Assembly: GCF_019857205.1 (NCBI RefSeq)
Contig: NZ_JAHWXO010000001.1
Span: forward strand, 124,001-188,000
Source of the DNA: Qipengyuania pacifica
GTDB taxonomy: Bacteria; Pseudomonadota; Alphaproteobacteria; Sphingomonadales; Sphingomonadaceae
Direction: 5' to 3'
DNA length: 64,000 nt
The notes beneath the pieces are model-generated. The model did no database searches and was not told the origin of the DNA. It saw only the letters and a list, made by a program, of their open reading frames with translations. The translations under genes were made by a program, and so were the position numbers. Positions 1-9,311 of this stretch are shown here, piece by piece (the stretch's first letter is position 1; every line of letters begins with the position of its first letter).

Positions 1-368
1 TTGCGCGCGGGGGCGCACAAGGTGCCGATGAGCGGGCGCCCGCCACTGATCAGGGCAACGGAAACCGCCCAGCCGGTACGGCCGCGGATGAAATCGCGCG
101 TCCCGTCGACCGGATCGACCAGCCAGATGAGATCATTGTCCAGCCGCGCTGGATCGTCGGCGGTTTCTTCCGACAGCCAGCCTGCCGACGGCAGCAGCGC
201 CCCCAGTTCCCGCTTGAGAAAAGCGTCCACTGCGAGATCGGCTTCGCACACGGGATCCCCGGGCTTTTTCTCCCACGCATTCAGATCGTTCCCCGCCCCC
301 GGCCAGAGGTCGTAGGCGATCCTTCCTGCTTCGGAGACGATGGATTCGAGGCGCTGACTATCGATCAT
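1..368 (-). CDS. Inositol monophosphatase family protein (3' part cut off by window edge)
   Basis: Mg-dependent sugar/nucleotide phosphatase family (SuhB/CysQ/HisN-like). The 122 visible residues hold the two metal-site motifs of the family: SEET at residues 66-69 and DPVDGTRDF at 85-93, whose aspartates and glutamate bind the catalytic metals. Translation starts at the ATG at 368 (MIDSQRLESI) and runs off the left edge, so the C-terminal half with the last metal aspartate is not seen. The substrate cannot be settled: CysQ (3'-phosphoadenosine phosphate) and histidinol-phosphatase HisN share these motifs. It is divergent from sucC. Confidence 0.88.
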   Translation of the reverse strand, partial: MIDSQRLESIVSEAGRIAYDLWPGAGNDLNAWEKKPGDPVCEADLAVDAFLKRELGALLPSAGWLSEETADDPARLDNDLIWLVDPVDGTRDFIRGRTGWAVSVALISGGRPLIGTLCAPAR

Positions 369-484
369 GAAAGAATGCCTGCTGCCTGCACCCGAAAGCG
401 GGCCTTTTCAAGCGCGTCCAGACATGCTTAGGGCCCTCGCAACTCACTTTCCCCAACGCATGACGCGAAGGACGACGCTCCACC

Positions 485-1684
485 ATGAACATCCACGAAT
501 ACCAGGCCAAGGAACTGCTCGCGAAATACGGCATCGGCATCCCTGCAGGGCATGCCGCGCTGACGGTCGAAGAGGCCGTGGAGGGTGCGAAGAAACTGCC
601 CGGACCGCTTTACGTCGTGAAGGCACAGATTCACGCCGGCGGCCGCGGCAAGGGCAAGTTCACCGAACTGGGTCCCGATGCGAAAGGCGGCGTACGCCTG
701 TCGAAGAGCATCGAAGACGTGGAAGCCAATGCCAAGGAAATGCTCGGCAATACGCTGGTAACCGTACAGACGGGTGATGCCGGCAAGCAGGTCAACCGCC
801 TCTACGTGACCGACGGCGTCGACATTGCCAGCGAATATTATCTGTCGATGCTGGTCGACCGCGCTACCGGCCGCGTTGCCATGATCGTATCGACCGAAGG
901 CGGCATGGACATCGAAGAGGTTGCCCATTCGACGCCTGAAAAGATCACCACCATCACCATCGATCCGGCACAGGGCTTTATGCCGCATCACGGCCGGGCG
1001 ATGGCCTTCGCGCTCAAGCTGACGGGCGATCTGAACAAGCAGGCGCAGAAGCTGGCGAAGCAACTGTATACCGCCTTCATGGATCTCGACTGCGAAATGC
1101 TCGAGATCAACCCGCTCGTCGAAACCGAGGACGGCAACCTTCTGGTGCTCGACACCAAGATGAGCTTCGACGGCAACGCGCTGTTCCGCCACAAGGACGT
1201 GGAAGCGCTGCGCGATGTGACCGAGGAAGATCCCGCCGAAGTCGAAGCGAGCGAATACGACCTCGCCTACATCAAGCTGGACGGCAACATCGGCTGCATG
1301 GTGAACGGCGCGGGCCTTGCCATGGCGACGATGGACATCATCAAGCTGAACGGCGCGTTTCCGGCCAACTTCCTCGACGTTGGCGGCGGCGCCACCACCG
1401 AGAAGGTGACGGCCGCATTCAAGATCATCCTGAAGGATCCGGCGGTCGAGGGCATCCTCGTCAACATCTTCGGCGGCATCATGAAATGCGATGTGATTGC
1501 CAACGGCATTGTGCAGGCGGCCAAGGACGTGAACCTTTCCGTGCCCCTCGTCGTACGCCTGGAAGGCACCAATGTCGAAGAAGGCAAAGCCATCCTCGAC
1601 AATTCTGGCCTCGCCATCGTCAGCGCCGACGATCTGGGCGACGCGGCGAAGAAGATCGTTGCCGAGGTCAAGAAGGCGGCATGA
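485..1684 (+). CDS. sucC: Succinyl-CoA synthetase (ADP-forming) beta subunit
   Basis: Beta subunit of the TCA-cycle enzyme that converts succinyl-CoA to succinate with formation of ATP. At 399 aa it has the family's usual length. It opens with the typical [16 protein letters not shown]. An N-terminal ATP-grasp domain (about 1-240) is followed by the CoA-ligase domain, where GGGATTEKV and the [13 protein letters not shown] stretch contact the nucleotide and the alpha subunit. The alpha partner sucD, often the next gene in other bacteria, is not here; a strong terminator follows at 1718-1748, so sucC looks like a single-gene unit and SucD must come from elsewhere (inference). The ATG at 485 is the only sensible start. 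Confidence 0.97.
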   Translation: MNIHEYQAKELLAKYGIGIPAGHAALTVEEAVEGAKKLPGPLYVVKAQIHAGGRGKGKFTELGPDAKGGVRLSKSIEDVEANAKEMLGNTLVTVQTGDAGKQVNRLYVTDGVDIASEYYLSMLVDRATGRVAMIVSTEGGMDIEEVAHSTPEKITTITIDPAQGFMPHHGRAMAFALKLTGDLNKQAQKLAKQLYTAFMDLDCEMLEINPLVETEDGNLLVLDTKMSFDGNALFRHKDVEALRDVTEEDPAEVEASEYDLAYIKLDGNIGCMVNGAGLAMATMDIIKLNGAFPANFLDVGGGATTEKVTAAFKIILKDPAVEGILVNIFGGIMKCDVIANGIVQAAKDVNLSVPLVVRLEGTNVEEGKAILDNSGLAIVSADDLGDAAKKIVAEVKKAA

Positions 1685-1717
1685 TCGCCCGGCACAGATG
1701 ATCTGCAGCTTTTGAGA

Positions 1718-1748
1718 GGCGGGCCCCGGAAACGCGGCCCGCCTTTCT
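1718..1748 (+). terminator. Rho-independent terminator of sucC
   Basis: GGCGGGCC (1718-1725) pairs perfectly with GGCCCGCC (1736-1743) and is followed by TTTCT. It lies 33 bases after the sucC stop and separates sucC from etfBA. Confidence 0.85.
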
Positions 1749-1820
1749 ATTTCCGGCGCCAGGGAACACTCGTTCGCGGCCAGCCTTATCTAAGCGAAAG
1801 CCCGTCGAACGCTCACTTGA

Positions 1821-1834
1821 CGTTTACGTAAACG
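1821..1834. promoter_or_regulatory. 14-bp perfect palindrome upstream of etfB, candidate operator
   Basis: CGTTTAC-GTAAACG is a perfect inverted repeat 49 bases before the etfB start. It directly follows a TTGACG hexamer (1817-1822) that could be a -35 box. It resembles the TTTACGTAAA-type operators recalled for MerR-family LiuR regulators, which control branched-chain amino acid and ETF genes in proteobacteria. Assigning it to LiuR is inference; a TetR-type fatty-acid regulator is also possible. No convincing -10 box is seen. Confidence 0.5.
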
Positions 1835-1882
1835 CAAGATAGGCGGGCGCCACAGTTTCCAGTCGAGAGGAAGGCAGAACCC

Positions 1883-2629
1883 ATGAAAATCCTCGTCCCC
1901 GTCAAGCGGGTGATCGATTACAACGTCAAACCGCGCGTCAAGGCCGACGGTTCGGGCGTCGATCTTGCGAACGTCAAGATGAGCATGAACCCGTTCGACG
2001 AAATCGCCGTCGAAGAGGCGATCCGCCTGAAGGAAGCAGGCAAGGCCGAAGAGATCATCGCCGTCAGCATCGGCCCGGCAAAGGCGCAGGAAACGCTGCG
2101 CACCGCGCTGGCCATGGGCGCCGACCGCGCCATTCTGGTGCAGACCGATGACGAAGTCGAACCGCTCGCCGTTGCCAAGATCCTCAAGGCCATCGCGGAC
2201 GAGGAACAGCCCGGCATCGTGATGCTGGGCAAGCAGGCGATCGACGACGATTCGAACCAGACCGGCCAGATGCTCGCGGCCCTGATGGGCCGTCCGCAGG
2301 GCACCTTCGCCAACACCGTCGAAGTCGACGGCGACAGCGTTACCGTGAAGCGCGAAGTGGATGGCGGCCTGCAGACGGTCAAGCTGACCATGCCGGCAAT
2401 CGTCACCACCGACCTGCGCCTGAACGAGCCGCGCTATGCGTCGCTCCCCAATATCATGAAGGCGAAGCAGAAGCCGCTCGATACCAAGGCTCCGGCCGAT
2501 TTCGGTGTCGACACCGCGCCGCGCCTCAAGACCACCAACGTCTCCGAACCGCCGGTTCGCCAGGCAGGCGAAAAGGTCGAGGACGTCGACGCGCTGGTCG
2601 CCAAGATCAAAGCCCTCGGCATTGCATAA
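1883..2629 (+). CDS. etfB: Electron transfer flavoprotein subunit beta
   Basis: Small subunit of the soluble ETF heterodimer. ETF takes electrons from acyl-CoA and other dehydrogenases through FAD and passes them to ETF-ubiquinone oxidoreductase. The 248 aa begin with [18 protein letters not shown], typical of the family, and include the AMP-binding core and the conserved [18 protein letters not shown] stretch that forms the recognition loop toward dehydrogenases. A good ribosome site (GAGAGGAAGG) precedes the ATG. etfA follows after 27 bases, so the pair is co-transcribed. It is a likely electron acceptor for the acyl-CoA dehydrogenase at 58356-60095 (inference). Confidence 0.97.
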   Translation: MKILVPVKRVIDYNVKPRVKADGSGVDLANVKMSMNPFDEIAVEEAIRLKEAGKAEEIIAVSIGPAKAQETLRTALAMGADRAILVQTDDEVEPLAVAKILKAIADEEQPGIVMLGKQAIDDDSNQTGQMLAALMGRPQGTFANTVEVDGDSVTVKREVDGGLQTVKLTMPAIVTTDLRLNEPRYASLPNIMKAKQKPLDTKAPADFGVDTAPRLKTTNVSEPPVRQAGEKVEDVDALVAKIKALGIA

Positions 2630-2656
2630 GCCAGACAGACGAGAAGGAAGACAGAT

Positions 2657-3586
2657 ATGAAAACCCTCGTTTGGGTCGAACACGACAACAAGAGCCTCGC
2701 CGATGCGACGCTCGCCGCCGTAACCGCTGCCGGCAAGATGGGTGAAGTCCACCTGCTGGTCGCAGGCTCGGGCTGCCGCGCGGTCGCCGACGAAGCTGCC
2801 AAGATCGAAGGCGTGGGCAAGGTCCATCTCGCCGACGATGCGGCCTACGAGCATGCGCTGCCGGAAAACGTCGCCCCGCTGGTGGCCGATCTGATGGGCC
2901 ATCACGATGCGTTCGTGGCGCCTGCAACAACCACGGGCAAGAACATCGCCCCGCGTGTCGCCGCGCTGCTCGACGTGATGCAGATTTCTGACATCCTTTC
3001 GGTCGAAGGCGACAAGACCTTCACCCGCCCGATCTATGCCGGGAACGCGATCGCGACTGTCGAATCGTCCGACGAGAAGCTGGTGATCACCGTGCGCGGT
3101 ACGGCCTTCGAAAAGGCCGCTGCCGAAGGCGGCTCGGCAAGCGTCGAAGAAGTTTCGGGCCCCACCGATGCCGGTCTTTCGACCTTCGTCAGCGAAGAAA
3201 TTGCCGAAAGCGATCGTCCCGAACTGACAAGTGCCAAGGTCATCGTGTCGGGTGGCCGTGCGCTGAAGGATTCCGAAACCTTCGAACAGATCATCACCCC
3301 GCTCGCCGACAAGCTCGGAGCCGGGATCGGTGCCAGTCGTGCAGCCGTCGATGCAGGCTACGTGCCGAACGATTACCAGGTCGGTCAGACCGGGAAGATC
3401 GTAGCGCCGGAAGTCTATATCGCCATCGGTATTTCAGGTGCGATCCAGCACCTTGCAGGCATGAAGGATTCCAAGACCATCATCGCCATCAACAAGGACG
3501 AGGACGCTCCGATCTTCCAGGTCGCGGACATCGGCCTGGTGGCCGACCTGTTCAAGGCGGTGCCGGAGCTGACCGAAAAGCTTTGA
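2657..3586 (+). CDS. etfA: Electron transfer flavoprotein subunit alpha
   Basis: Large, FAD-carrying subunit of ETF. It has 309 aa, the usual bacterial length. The N-terminal domain (about 1-190) is the ETF alpha/beta fold. The C-terminal FAD domain shows the conserved [31 protein letters not shown] and [13 protein letters not shown] motifs, then the [16 protein letters not shown] stretch that binds the flavin. It follows etfB with its own ribosome site (GAGAAGGAAG). A terminator at 3613-3646 closes the operon. Confidence 0.97.
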   Translation: MKTLVWVEHDNKSLADATLAAVTAAGKMGEVHLLVAGSGCRAVADEAAKIEGVGKVHLADDAAYEHALPENVAPLVADLMGHHDAFVAPATTTGKNIAPRVAALLDVMQISDILSVEGDKTFTRPIYAGNAIATVESSDEKLVITVRGTAFEKAAAEGGSASVEEVSGPTDAGLSTFVSEEIAESDRPELTSAKVIVSGGRALKDSETFEQIITPLADKLGAGIGASRAAVDAGYVPNDYQVGQTGKIVAPEVYIAIGISGAIQHLAGMKDSKTIIAINKDEDAPIFQVADIGLVADLFKAVPELTEKL

Positions 3587-3612
3587 ATTGCAATGCTCTA
3601 GCAATTCTGTAA

Positions 3613-3646
3613 CCCTTCCGCCCTTATCTGGGGCGGGAGGGTTTTT
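3613..3646 (+). terminator. Rho-independent terminator of etfBA that also holds the next gene's ribosome site
   Basis: CCCTTCCGCCC (3613-3623) pairs with GGGCGGGAGGG (3631-3641) with one G-U pair, followed by TTTTT (3642-3646). The right arm contains GGGAGGG, which lies at Shine-Dalgarno distance from the GTG start of the next gene (3649). Terminator and ribosome site therefore overlap. Confidence 0.85.
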
Positions 3647-3648
3647 CA

Positions 3649-4542
3649 GTGCTTGGTCGTATAGTTTCGTTTATATTATCATTTGCGCTTGCCGCACAGT
3701 CGGGCTTCGCTGGAGCAAGTGGAACCGTGGTACTAGAGCCTAGTTCGAATTGGCAGCTTGATTACGGCGAAACACGTTGCCGCATCCTCCGGACTTTTGG
3801 CGAAGACGACCAACAAAGCGTCTTGTACTTCGAGCAATACTCTCCATCGGAGCAGTTTGATTGGGTTGTTGCTGGACCCTTGTTACATCGTTACTCTTCT
3901 GGCCAAAAAATCGGCGTACAATTTGGGCCCGGCCAATTGCCGTACGCTTTCAGGCCGGAAATTTCTTTGACCTTGGGTGATTTCGGCACTGGAATTGGCG
4001 GAGGAAGTGTTGAGGATGCTTCAAGCGAGAAGGACGAGAAAAAAGGCGAGAATTACGCCGGTCCAGTCGGACTTCCAAGCCTCCCGGTCGAACAAGGCGC
4101 GGGGATCGACTGGGTCGAACTCTCTCGTTCCGGTCGTTCTTATCGCTTGAAGACAGGCAACCTTGGGCCGGTGTACGAAGCGCTAAACGCGTGCATGGCG
4201 GATCTCGTAACCCATTGGGGGGCAAACCCAGAGATATTGAAAACTCGCAAGACTTTACCTGAAATCGTTAACCTTCAAAGGGTGGCACGGCTTATTCAGG
4301 AACACTACCCTGGAAAAGCTGAAAGAAAAGGCGCGCAGGCAAACTTGCTCGTGAGGGTAATGGTCGAAGCTGATGGAACGGTTGCGAGATGCCATATGGA
4401 ATCGATGACCGCAGCGGAAGGATTCGATAACACGGCGTGTGTGGTTTTCGTTGAGAACGCCAAGTTCAAGCCCGCCACCGACCTTCAGGATCGACCCATT
4501 CCATCTTATTACACGGTACGCGTGTCGTACCGGCTGCATTGA
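3649..4542 (+). CDS. Secreted protein with TonB C-terminal-like domain
   Basis: A 297-aa exported protein of a type common in sphingomonads and often annotated as energy transducer TonB. An N-terminal signal peptide (about residues 1-23, ending near GFAGA) is followed by a region starting WQLDYGETRCRI. The last ~100 residues (LLVRVMVEADGTVARCH ... KFKPATDLQDRPIPSYYTVRVSYRL) fit the TonB C-terminal fold. No N-terminal membrane anchor or proline-rich spacer is seen, so it is unlikely to be a classical TonB; periplasmic binding is the modest guess. The start is GTG at 3649. Its base composition is visibly more AT-rich than its neighbours (ATA, TTA and TTT codons), suggesting different ancestry or relaxed codon selection. 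Confidence 0.75.
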   Translation: MLGRIVSFILSFALAAQSGFAGASGTVVLEPSSNWQLDYGETRCRILRTFGEDDQQSVLYFEQYSPSEQFDWVVAGPLLHRYSSGQKIGVQFGPGQLPYAFRPEISLTLGDFGTGIGGGSVEDASSEKDEKKGENYAGPVGLPSLPVEQGAGIDWVELSRSGRSYRLKTGNLGPVYEALNACMADLVTHWGANPEILKTRKTLPEIVNLQRVARLIQEHYPGKAERKGAQANLLVRVMVEADGTVARCHMESMTAAEGFDNTACVVFVENAKFKPATDLQDRPIPSYYTVRVSYRLH

Positions 4543-4549
4543 TACGTCC

Positions 4550-5830
4550 CTAAATGACGTACATGTCGACGGTATGGATGGTGAGCCCTACCAAGCCGCC
4601 CACCATCGTACCGTTTATGCGGATGAACTGGAGGTCGCGGCCCACGGCGCCCTCGACCCGGTCGGTGATCGTCCGGGCGTCCCAGCGGCGGACGGTTTCC
4701 GATACCAGCCGCACGATCTGGTCGCCATAGCGGGTTGCGACGCCGACCGCGGTACGGCGGGCGAAGCGGTTGACCTGGCGTTGCAGCCGCGCATCGTCGC
4801 GCAGGGCGGCGCCCAGTTCGCCCAGCGTCTCACCGAGATAGCCACCGCCCGGTCCATTGGAATTGCGGATCGACGTGATCAGATTGGCCCGCAGCCTTTC
4901 CCACACACCCTGCCACCATTCGCCGATGGCAGGATTGTCGAGCAGTTCGTTCTTCATCCGCTCGACACGGTCCCGCATCTCCGGATCTTCGCGCAGGCCC
5001 CTGGCCAGCTCGTGCAGGCCTTCCTCCACCTTGCTGCGCAGAGGATGCTCGGGATCGACCAGAACCTCCGCCAGGAGCTTGTAGAGCCCGTCGAGCACAG
5101 AATTGGCGAGCCGTTCGTCGAGGCCGGTGAACCGCAGTACGGCGTTGGCGCGCTTGTGCACCATGTCGCGCACCATCGTTTCGTTGTCTTCGAGCACCAG
5201 CCCGGCCCAGCGGATGATCTTGTCGATCAGCGGCTTGTGGCGCCCGTCGGCGATCATCGCGTCGAGCATGCCGCCCAGTAACGGTGCCACTTCGAGCTTG
5301 CCGAGCTGGGTCTTTATCCCGCTGCGGACCTGTGTGCCGAGCCGTTCCGGATCGAGCGATTCGAGTACTTCGACGGCAAGTTCCCCCGCCCCCGAACGGA
5401 TACGCGAATCCTTCATCGCCCCGGGATCTGCCAGGTAACTGCCGACGGCGTGTGCCAGGTTCATCGAGCCCATCCGCCGGCCGACAACGGCTGGCGTCAG
5501 AAAGTTTTCGCGCAGGAAGCCGGCCATCGTGTCGGCGATGCGGTCCTTGTTCTCCGGAATGATCGCCGTATGCGGTATCGGCAGGCCGAGAGGGCGGCGA
5601 AACAGCGCGGTCACGGCGAACCAGTCGGCGAGGCCGCCGACCATGGCCGCTTCGGCAAAGGCGTGGAGATAGCCCCAGGCCGGATGCGCCTCGAGAAAGC
5701 GACCGGACCACAGGAACAGCGCGGCCATCAGCACGATGAGCCCGGTTGCCGTGCGCCGCATGGTGCGCGCACGGTCTGCCGCGATGGGAGGGTCTCCGGA
5801 AGGCAGACCCGCTGGCGAGCGGCCCTTCAC
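4550..5830 (-). CDS. DUF445 family membrane-associated protein
   Basis: A 426-aa member of the DUF445 (YjiN-like) family, whose function is unknown. One membrane helix lies near residues 28-43, followed by the family-typical AMVGGLADWFAVTALFRRP and IPHTAIIPENKDRIA segments. A long helical body comes next and a hydrophobic C-terminus (MVGGLVGLTIHTV). The GTG start at 5830 overlaps the stop of the RND permease by four bases (GTGA), implying translational coupling; an internal ATG (residue 24, position 5761) is an alternative start. The coupling suggests co-expression with the pump, but no functional link is known. Confidence 0.85.
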   Translation of the reverse strand: MKGRSPAGLPSGDPPIAADRARTMRRTATGLIVLMAALFLWSGRFLEAHPAWGYLHAFAEAAMVGGLADWFAVTALFRRPLGLPIPHTAIIPENKDRIADTMAGFLRENFLTPAVVGRRMGSMNLAHAVGSYLADPGAMKDSRIRSGAGELAVEVLESLDPERLGTQVRSGIKTQLGKLEVAPLLGGMLDAMIADGRHKPLIDKIIRWAGLVLEDNETMVRDMVHKRANAVLRFTGLDERLANSVLDGLYKLLAEVLVDPEHPLRSKVEEGLHELARGLREDPEMRDRVERMKNELLDNPAIGEWWQGVWERLRANLITSIRNSNGPGGGYLGETLGELGAALRDDARLQRQVNRFARRTAVGVATRYGDQIVRLVSETVRRWDARTITDRVEGAVGRDLQFIRINGTMVGGLVGLTIHTVDMYVI

Positions 5831-8800
5831 TCCGCGGGTTCGACCCCCGGCTCTTGCGAGCCGTTCCGCACGATCCCGCGCGTATCATCGCCTTCCTTGT
5901 AGGTCAGCATGCGGGTGCGCAGCCATGGGCCGACCCGCTTTTCGAAGCCGTCGGCAAGGCTGAACCCTGCCGGCACGATAAGCAGCGTAAGCATCGTCGA
6001 CAGGATCAGTCCGCCGATCACCACGGTACCCATCGGCGCACGCCATGCCCCGTCGCCTCCGCCGAACACGCCCGACAGGGCTGTCGGCACCATGCCGGCC
6101 GTCATCGCGACCGTCGTCATGACGATCGGCTGTGCACGCTTGTGCCCGGCATCGATGATGGCGTGCAGCTTGCGCGTGCCCTTGTCCATTTCCTCGATGG
6201 CGAAGTCGATCAGCAGGATCGAGTTCTTCGAGACGATACCCAGCAACAGCAGGATGCCGATGTAGACCGGCATCGATTGCGGCTGGCCGAACAGCCACAC
6301 CAGCAGAATGCCGCCGAGGGGAGCCAGAGCGAGACTGGTCATGTTGACCAGCGGGCTCATCAGGCGCTTGTAGAGCAGCACTAGGACGGCAAACACCAGC
6401 AGGACACCCGATGCGATTGCGATTGTCAGGCTGGTCATGAGCTCGGCCTGCCATTCATCCTGACCGACGACGTCGCGATTCACCCCCTGCGGGAGATCCT
6501 GCAGGATCGGCAAGGCATCGATCTTCGCCTGCGCTTCGCCCGTCACCACGCCCTGCGCCAGATCGGCGCCGACAAGAACGCGGCGGTTCTGGTTGTAACG
6601 CTGGATCGTGGTCGGACCCGAACCGAAGGTAATGTCAGCAACGCGGGATAGCGGCACCGACCCGCCGCTGGCGGTCTGGACCGGCAGATTACGGATGGTG
6701 GTCAGGTCTTCTCGCGATTGCTCCGGCAGCTTGACCCGGATGGGAATCTGGCGATCGGAGAGCGAGAACTTGGCGGCATTCTGTTCGATCTCACCCATGG
6801 TCGCGATGCGGATCGTCTGGCTCAGCGCGACGGTTGTCACACCGAGTTCCGCGGCAATATTCTCGCGCGGGGTGATGATCAATTCGGGGCGGTTGATGTC
6901 CGCGCTGATGCGCGGCGCGACCAGCATGTCGATGCCCTTCATCTGTTCGACCAGCTTGGCAGCGGTTTCGTTGAGAAGTTCTGGATCCGACCCGGCAAGC
7001 ATGACGGTCATATCGCGGCCAGACCCGAACCCACCCGATTGCGACGCGAACCGGACGCGCGCATCCGCGATCTGCGCAAAGGTCGGGGCTAGGGCACGCT
7101 CAAATTGAATGGAGGTACGCTCACGGTCGGGGCGCAGCGTGATGTAAATCGTCGCCTGCCCTTCGCGCACGCGTTCAAGCGCCCGGTCGACTTCCTGCTG
7201 CTGATAGAGGATCGCTGCGACTTGATCGGCTACCCGTTCGGTCGTCTCGAGAGTGGTCCCCGGGACCATCTCGATTTCGATCCGGCTATTGTCATCGTCG
7301 ATATTCGGCTGGAACTGTGAAGGCACGATGCCGAACAGCAGGATGGTCAGCAGCAGCGCGAAATAGCCGACACCCAGCATCCACACCCGGTGATCAAGGA
7401 AGCGGGCACGGAGATATTGCCACACCTGCGCCATGTGATCGCCGAAACGCCGGACAATGAAACCCAGGATTGCGAAGGCGGCCAGTGTGGCCAGCAGTCC
7501 GGCAGCGAGGGCCAGCGCCAGCTGGATCACGCCGACAAATTTTGAAAGGATCTCAGCAGGCAGGCTGGCATTGGGGCCAGCGATCATTGCCGAAATGCCA
7601 AACCCCTGCAAAAATCCCGAGACCGTCATCGTGACACCAGCGGAAACGGCCAGGGCGAGCAGCACGACCAGCAACAGGGACAGAACGTAGAGCCAGCGAT
7701 GGCGCGGCCCTTCCAGCCCTTCGCGCGCAGCATACATCTTGCCCCGATCGAGCGACCACCGCAGCACGTCCATATAGCGGTCCATCAACGGACCTTCACC
7801 GTGCGCGGCTTCGCCATGCGCCTTGAGGAAATAGGCCGCGAGCATCGGCGTGATCATACGTGCGACCGCCAGCGACATGAGCACGGCGACGACGACGGTG
7901 AAGCCGAAATTCTTGAAGAACTGGCCCGAAATACCGGGCATGGCGCCCACCGGGAAGAAGACCGCAACGATGCAGAAGCTGGTGGCGACCACCGGCAGGC
8001 CGATTTCATCGGCAGCATCGATCGATGCCTGATAGGCCGTCTTGCCCATGCGCATGTGTCTGACGATGTTTTCGATCTCGACGATCGCATCGTCCACCAG
8101 CACCCCTGCCACCAGGGCCAGGGCGAGAAGGGACAATTGGTTCAGATTGAACCCGAGCAGGTCCATGAACCAGAATGTCGGGATAGCCGACAACGGAATG
8201 GCGACGGCGGAAATCGCCGTTGCACGCCAGTCACGCAGGAAGAAGAACACCACTACCACGGCGAGGATGGCGCCCTCGATCATGGCGGCCATGGCGCTTT
8301 CGTACTGTTCCTTGGTGTATTTTACCGTGTTGAACAGCGGGATGAACTTCACACCCGGATTTTCGGCTTCGATCTCCTTGATCTTTTCGAGAGCGTCTTC
8401 ATAGACGGTGACGTCCGAAGCGCCCTTGGCGCGGCTCATGGCGAAATTGACGACTTCCTTGTCCCCGACCTTGCTGATCGACGTCCGTTCGGAATATCCG
8501 TCGCGCACCTTGGCGACATCGGCGAGCTTGACGGTGCGGCCGCCACCCAGCTGAATCTGGCGCTGGCTCAGCGCATAGGCGTCTTCGCTATTGCCGAGTA
8601 CGCGAACCGACTGCTTGGTGCCGCCGACTTCGGTCGCGCCACCAGCGGCGTCGATATTGCTTTGCCGCAGCACTCCGTTGATCTGGCTCGCGGTAACACC
8701 CAACGCCTGCATCTTAGGCAGGTCGAGGATGACTTCTATCTCGCGATCCACTCCACCGAACCGGCTGACTTCCGCCATGCCTTCGATGCTCAGGAGTTGC

Positions 8801-9297
8801 TTGGCGACATTATCGTCGATGAACCAGCTCAAGCCTTCGATCGTCATGTCGTCCGCTTCGACGGCATAGATCGCCAGGAAGCCGCCGGAGACTTCCTGTT
8901 TGGTTACGCGCGGTTCAATAATCCCGTCAGGCAGGGACCCGCGGATCTGGTCGACCGCGTTCTTAACCTCGGCAACGGCGTCGTTCGGGTCCGTACCGAT
9001 CTCGAACTCGATAAAAGTATTGGAATTACCCTCGCTCGCCGTCGAATTGATCGAATTGACCCCGTTGATCGAGCGAACGGCGGATTCGACCAGTTGCGTA
9101 ATCTGGTTTTCGATTTCGGTCGGTGCCGCGCCGGGTTGGGAAATCGATACGCTGACCGCCGGAAATTCGATGTCCGGATTGTTGACCACATCCATGCGGG
9201 CAAAGCTGATCAGTCCCGCAAGCAGGAGGGCGGTGAACGCGACCAGCGGAATGACAGGATTGCGGATCGACCAGGCAGAAATGTTCCGGAAGCTCAT
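5827..9297 (-). CDS. RND efflux transporter permease (AcrB/HAE-1 type) with extra membrane segment
   Basis: Inner-membrane proton-driven pump subunit of a tripartite efflux system. It carries the RND landmarks: the proton-relay aspartates in VDDAIVEIEN (D402, D403), the relay lysine in IVSKNSILLIDF (about K1023), two large periplasmic loops and 12 core helices. At 1156 aa it is about 100 residues longer than usual. The excess lies between TM6 and TM7 (residues about 500-632), where two extra hydrophobic segments (about 536-565 and 585-617) appear. It follows the adaptor gene by 14 bases. No outer-membrane channel gene is adjacent, so a TolC-like partner must lie elsewhere. Substrates cannot be predicted. 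Confidence 0.93.
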   Translation of the reverse strand: MSFRNISAWSIRNPVIPLVAFTALLLAGLISFARMDVVNNPDIEFPAVSVSISQPGAAPTEIENQITQLVESAVRSINGVNSINSTASEGNSNTFIEFEIGTDPNDAVAEVKNAVDQIRGSLPDGIIEPRVTKQEVSGGFLAIYAVEADDMTIEGLSWFIDDNVAKQLLSIEGMAEVSRFGGVDREIEVILDLPKMQALGVTASQINGVLRQSNIDAAGGATEVGGTKQSVRVLGNSEDAYALSQRQIQLGGGRTVKLADVAKVRDGYSERTSISKVGDKEVVNFAMSRAKGASDVTVYEDALEKIKEIEAENPGVKFIPLFNTVKYTKEQYESAMAAMIEGAILAVVVVFFFLRDWRATAISAVAIPLSAIPTFWFMDLLGFNLNQLSLLALALVAGVLVDDAIVEIENIVRHMRMGKTAYQASIDAADEIGLPVVATSFCIVAVFFPVGAMPGISGQFFKNFGFTVVVAVLMSLAVARMITPMLAAYFLKAHGEAAHGEGPLMDRYMDVLRWSLDRGKMYAAREGLEGPRHRWLYVLSLLLVVLLALAVSAGVTMTVSGFLQGFGISAMIAGPNASLPAEILSKFVGVIQLALALAAGLLATLAAFAILGFIVRRFGDHMAQVWQYLRARFLDHRVWMLGVGYFALLLTILLFGIVPSQFQPNIDDDNSRIEIEMVPGTTLETTERVADQVAAILYQQQEVDRALERVREGQATIYITLRPDRERTSIQFERALAPTFAQIADARVRFASQSGGFGSGRDMTVMLAGSDPELLNETAAKLVEQMKGIDMLVAPRISADINRPELIITPRENIAAELGVTTVALSQTIRIATMGEIEQNAAKFSLSDRQIPIRVKLPEQSREDLTTIRNLPVQTASGGSVPLSRVADITFGSGPTTIQRYNQNRRVLVGADLAQGVVTGEAQAKIDALPILQDLPQGVNRDVVGQDEWQAELMTSLTIAIASGVLLVFAVLVLLYKRLMSPLVNMTSLALAPLGGILLVWLFGQPQSMPVYIGILLLLGIVSKNSILLIDFAIEEMDKGTRKLHAIIDAGHKRAQPIVMTTVAMTAGMVPTALSGVFGGGDGAWRAPMGTVVIGGLILSTMLTLLIVPAGFSLADGFEKRVGPWLRTRMLTYKEGDDTRGIVRNGSQEPGVEPAE

Positions 9298-9311
9298 CTA
9301 CTTGTCTCCGC

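Noticed and set aside
4550-5830. Forward-strand long frames opposite DUF445 and the RND genes (for example 4439-5281, 7699-9606)
   Set aside because: High G+C genes leave antisense frames open; their translations are rich in Arg/His/Pro and lack domains, while the reverse frames have clear families.
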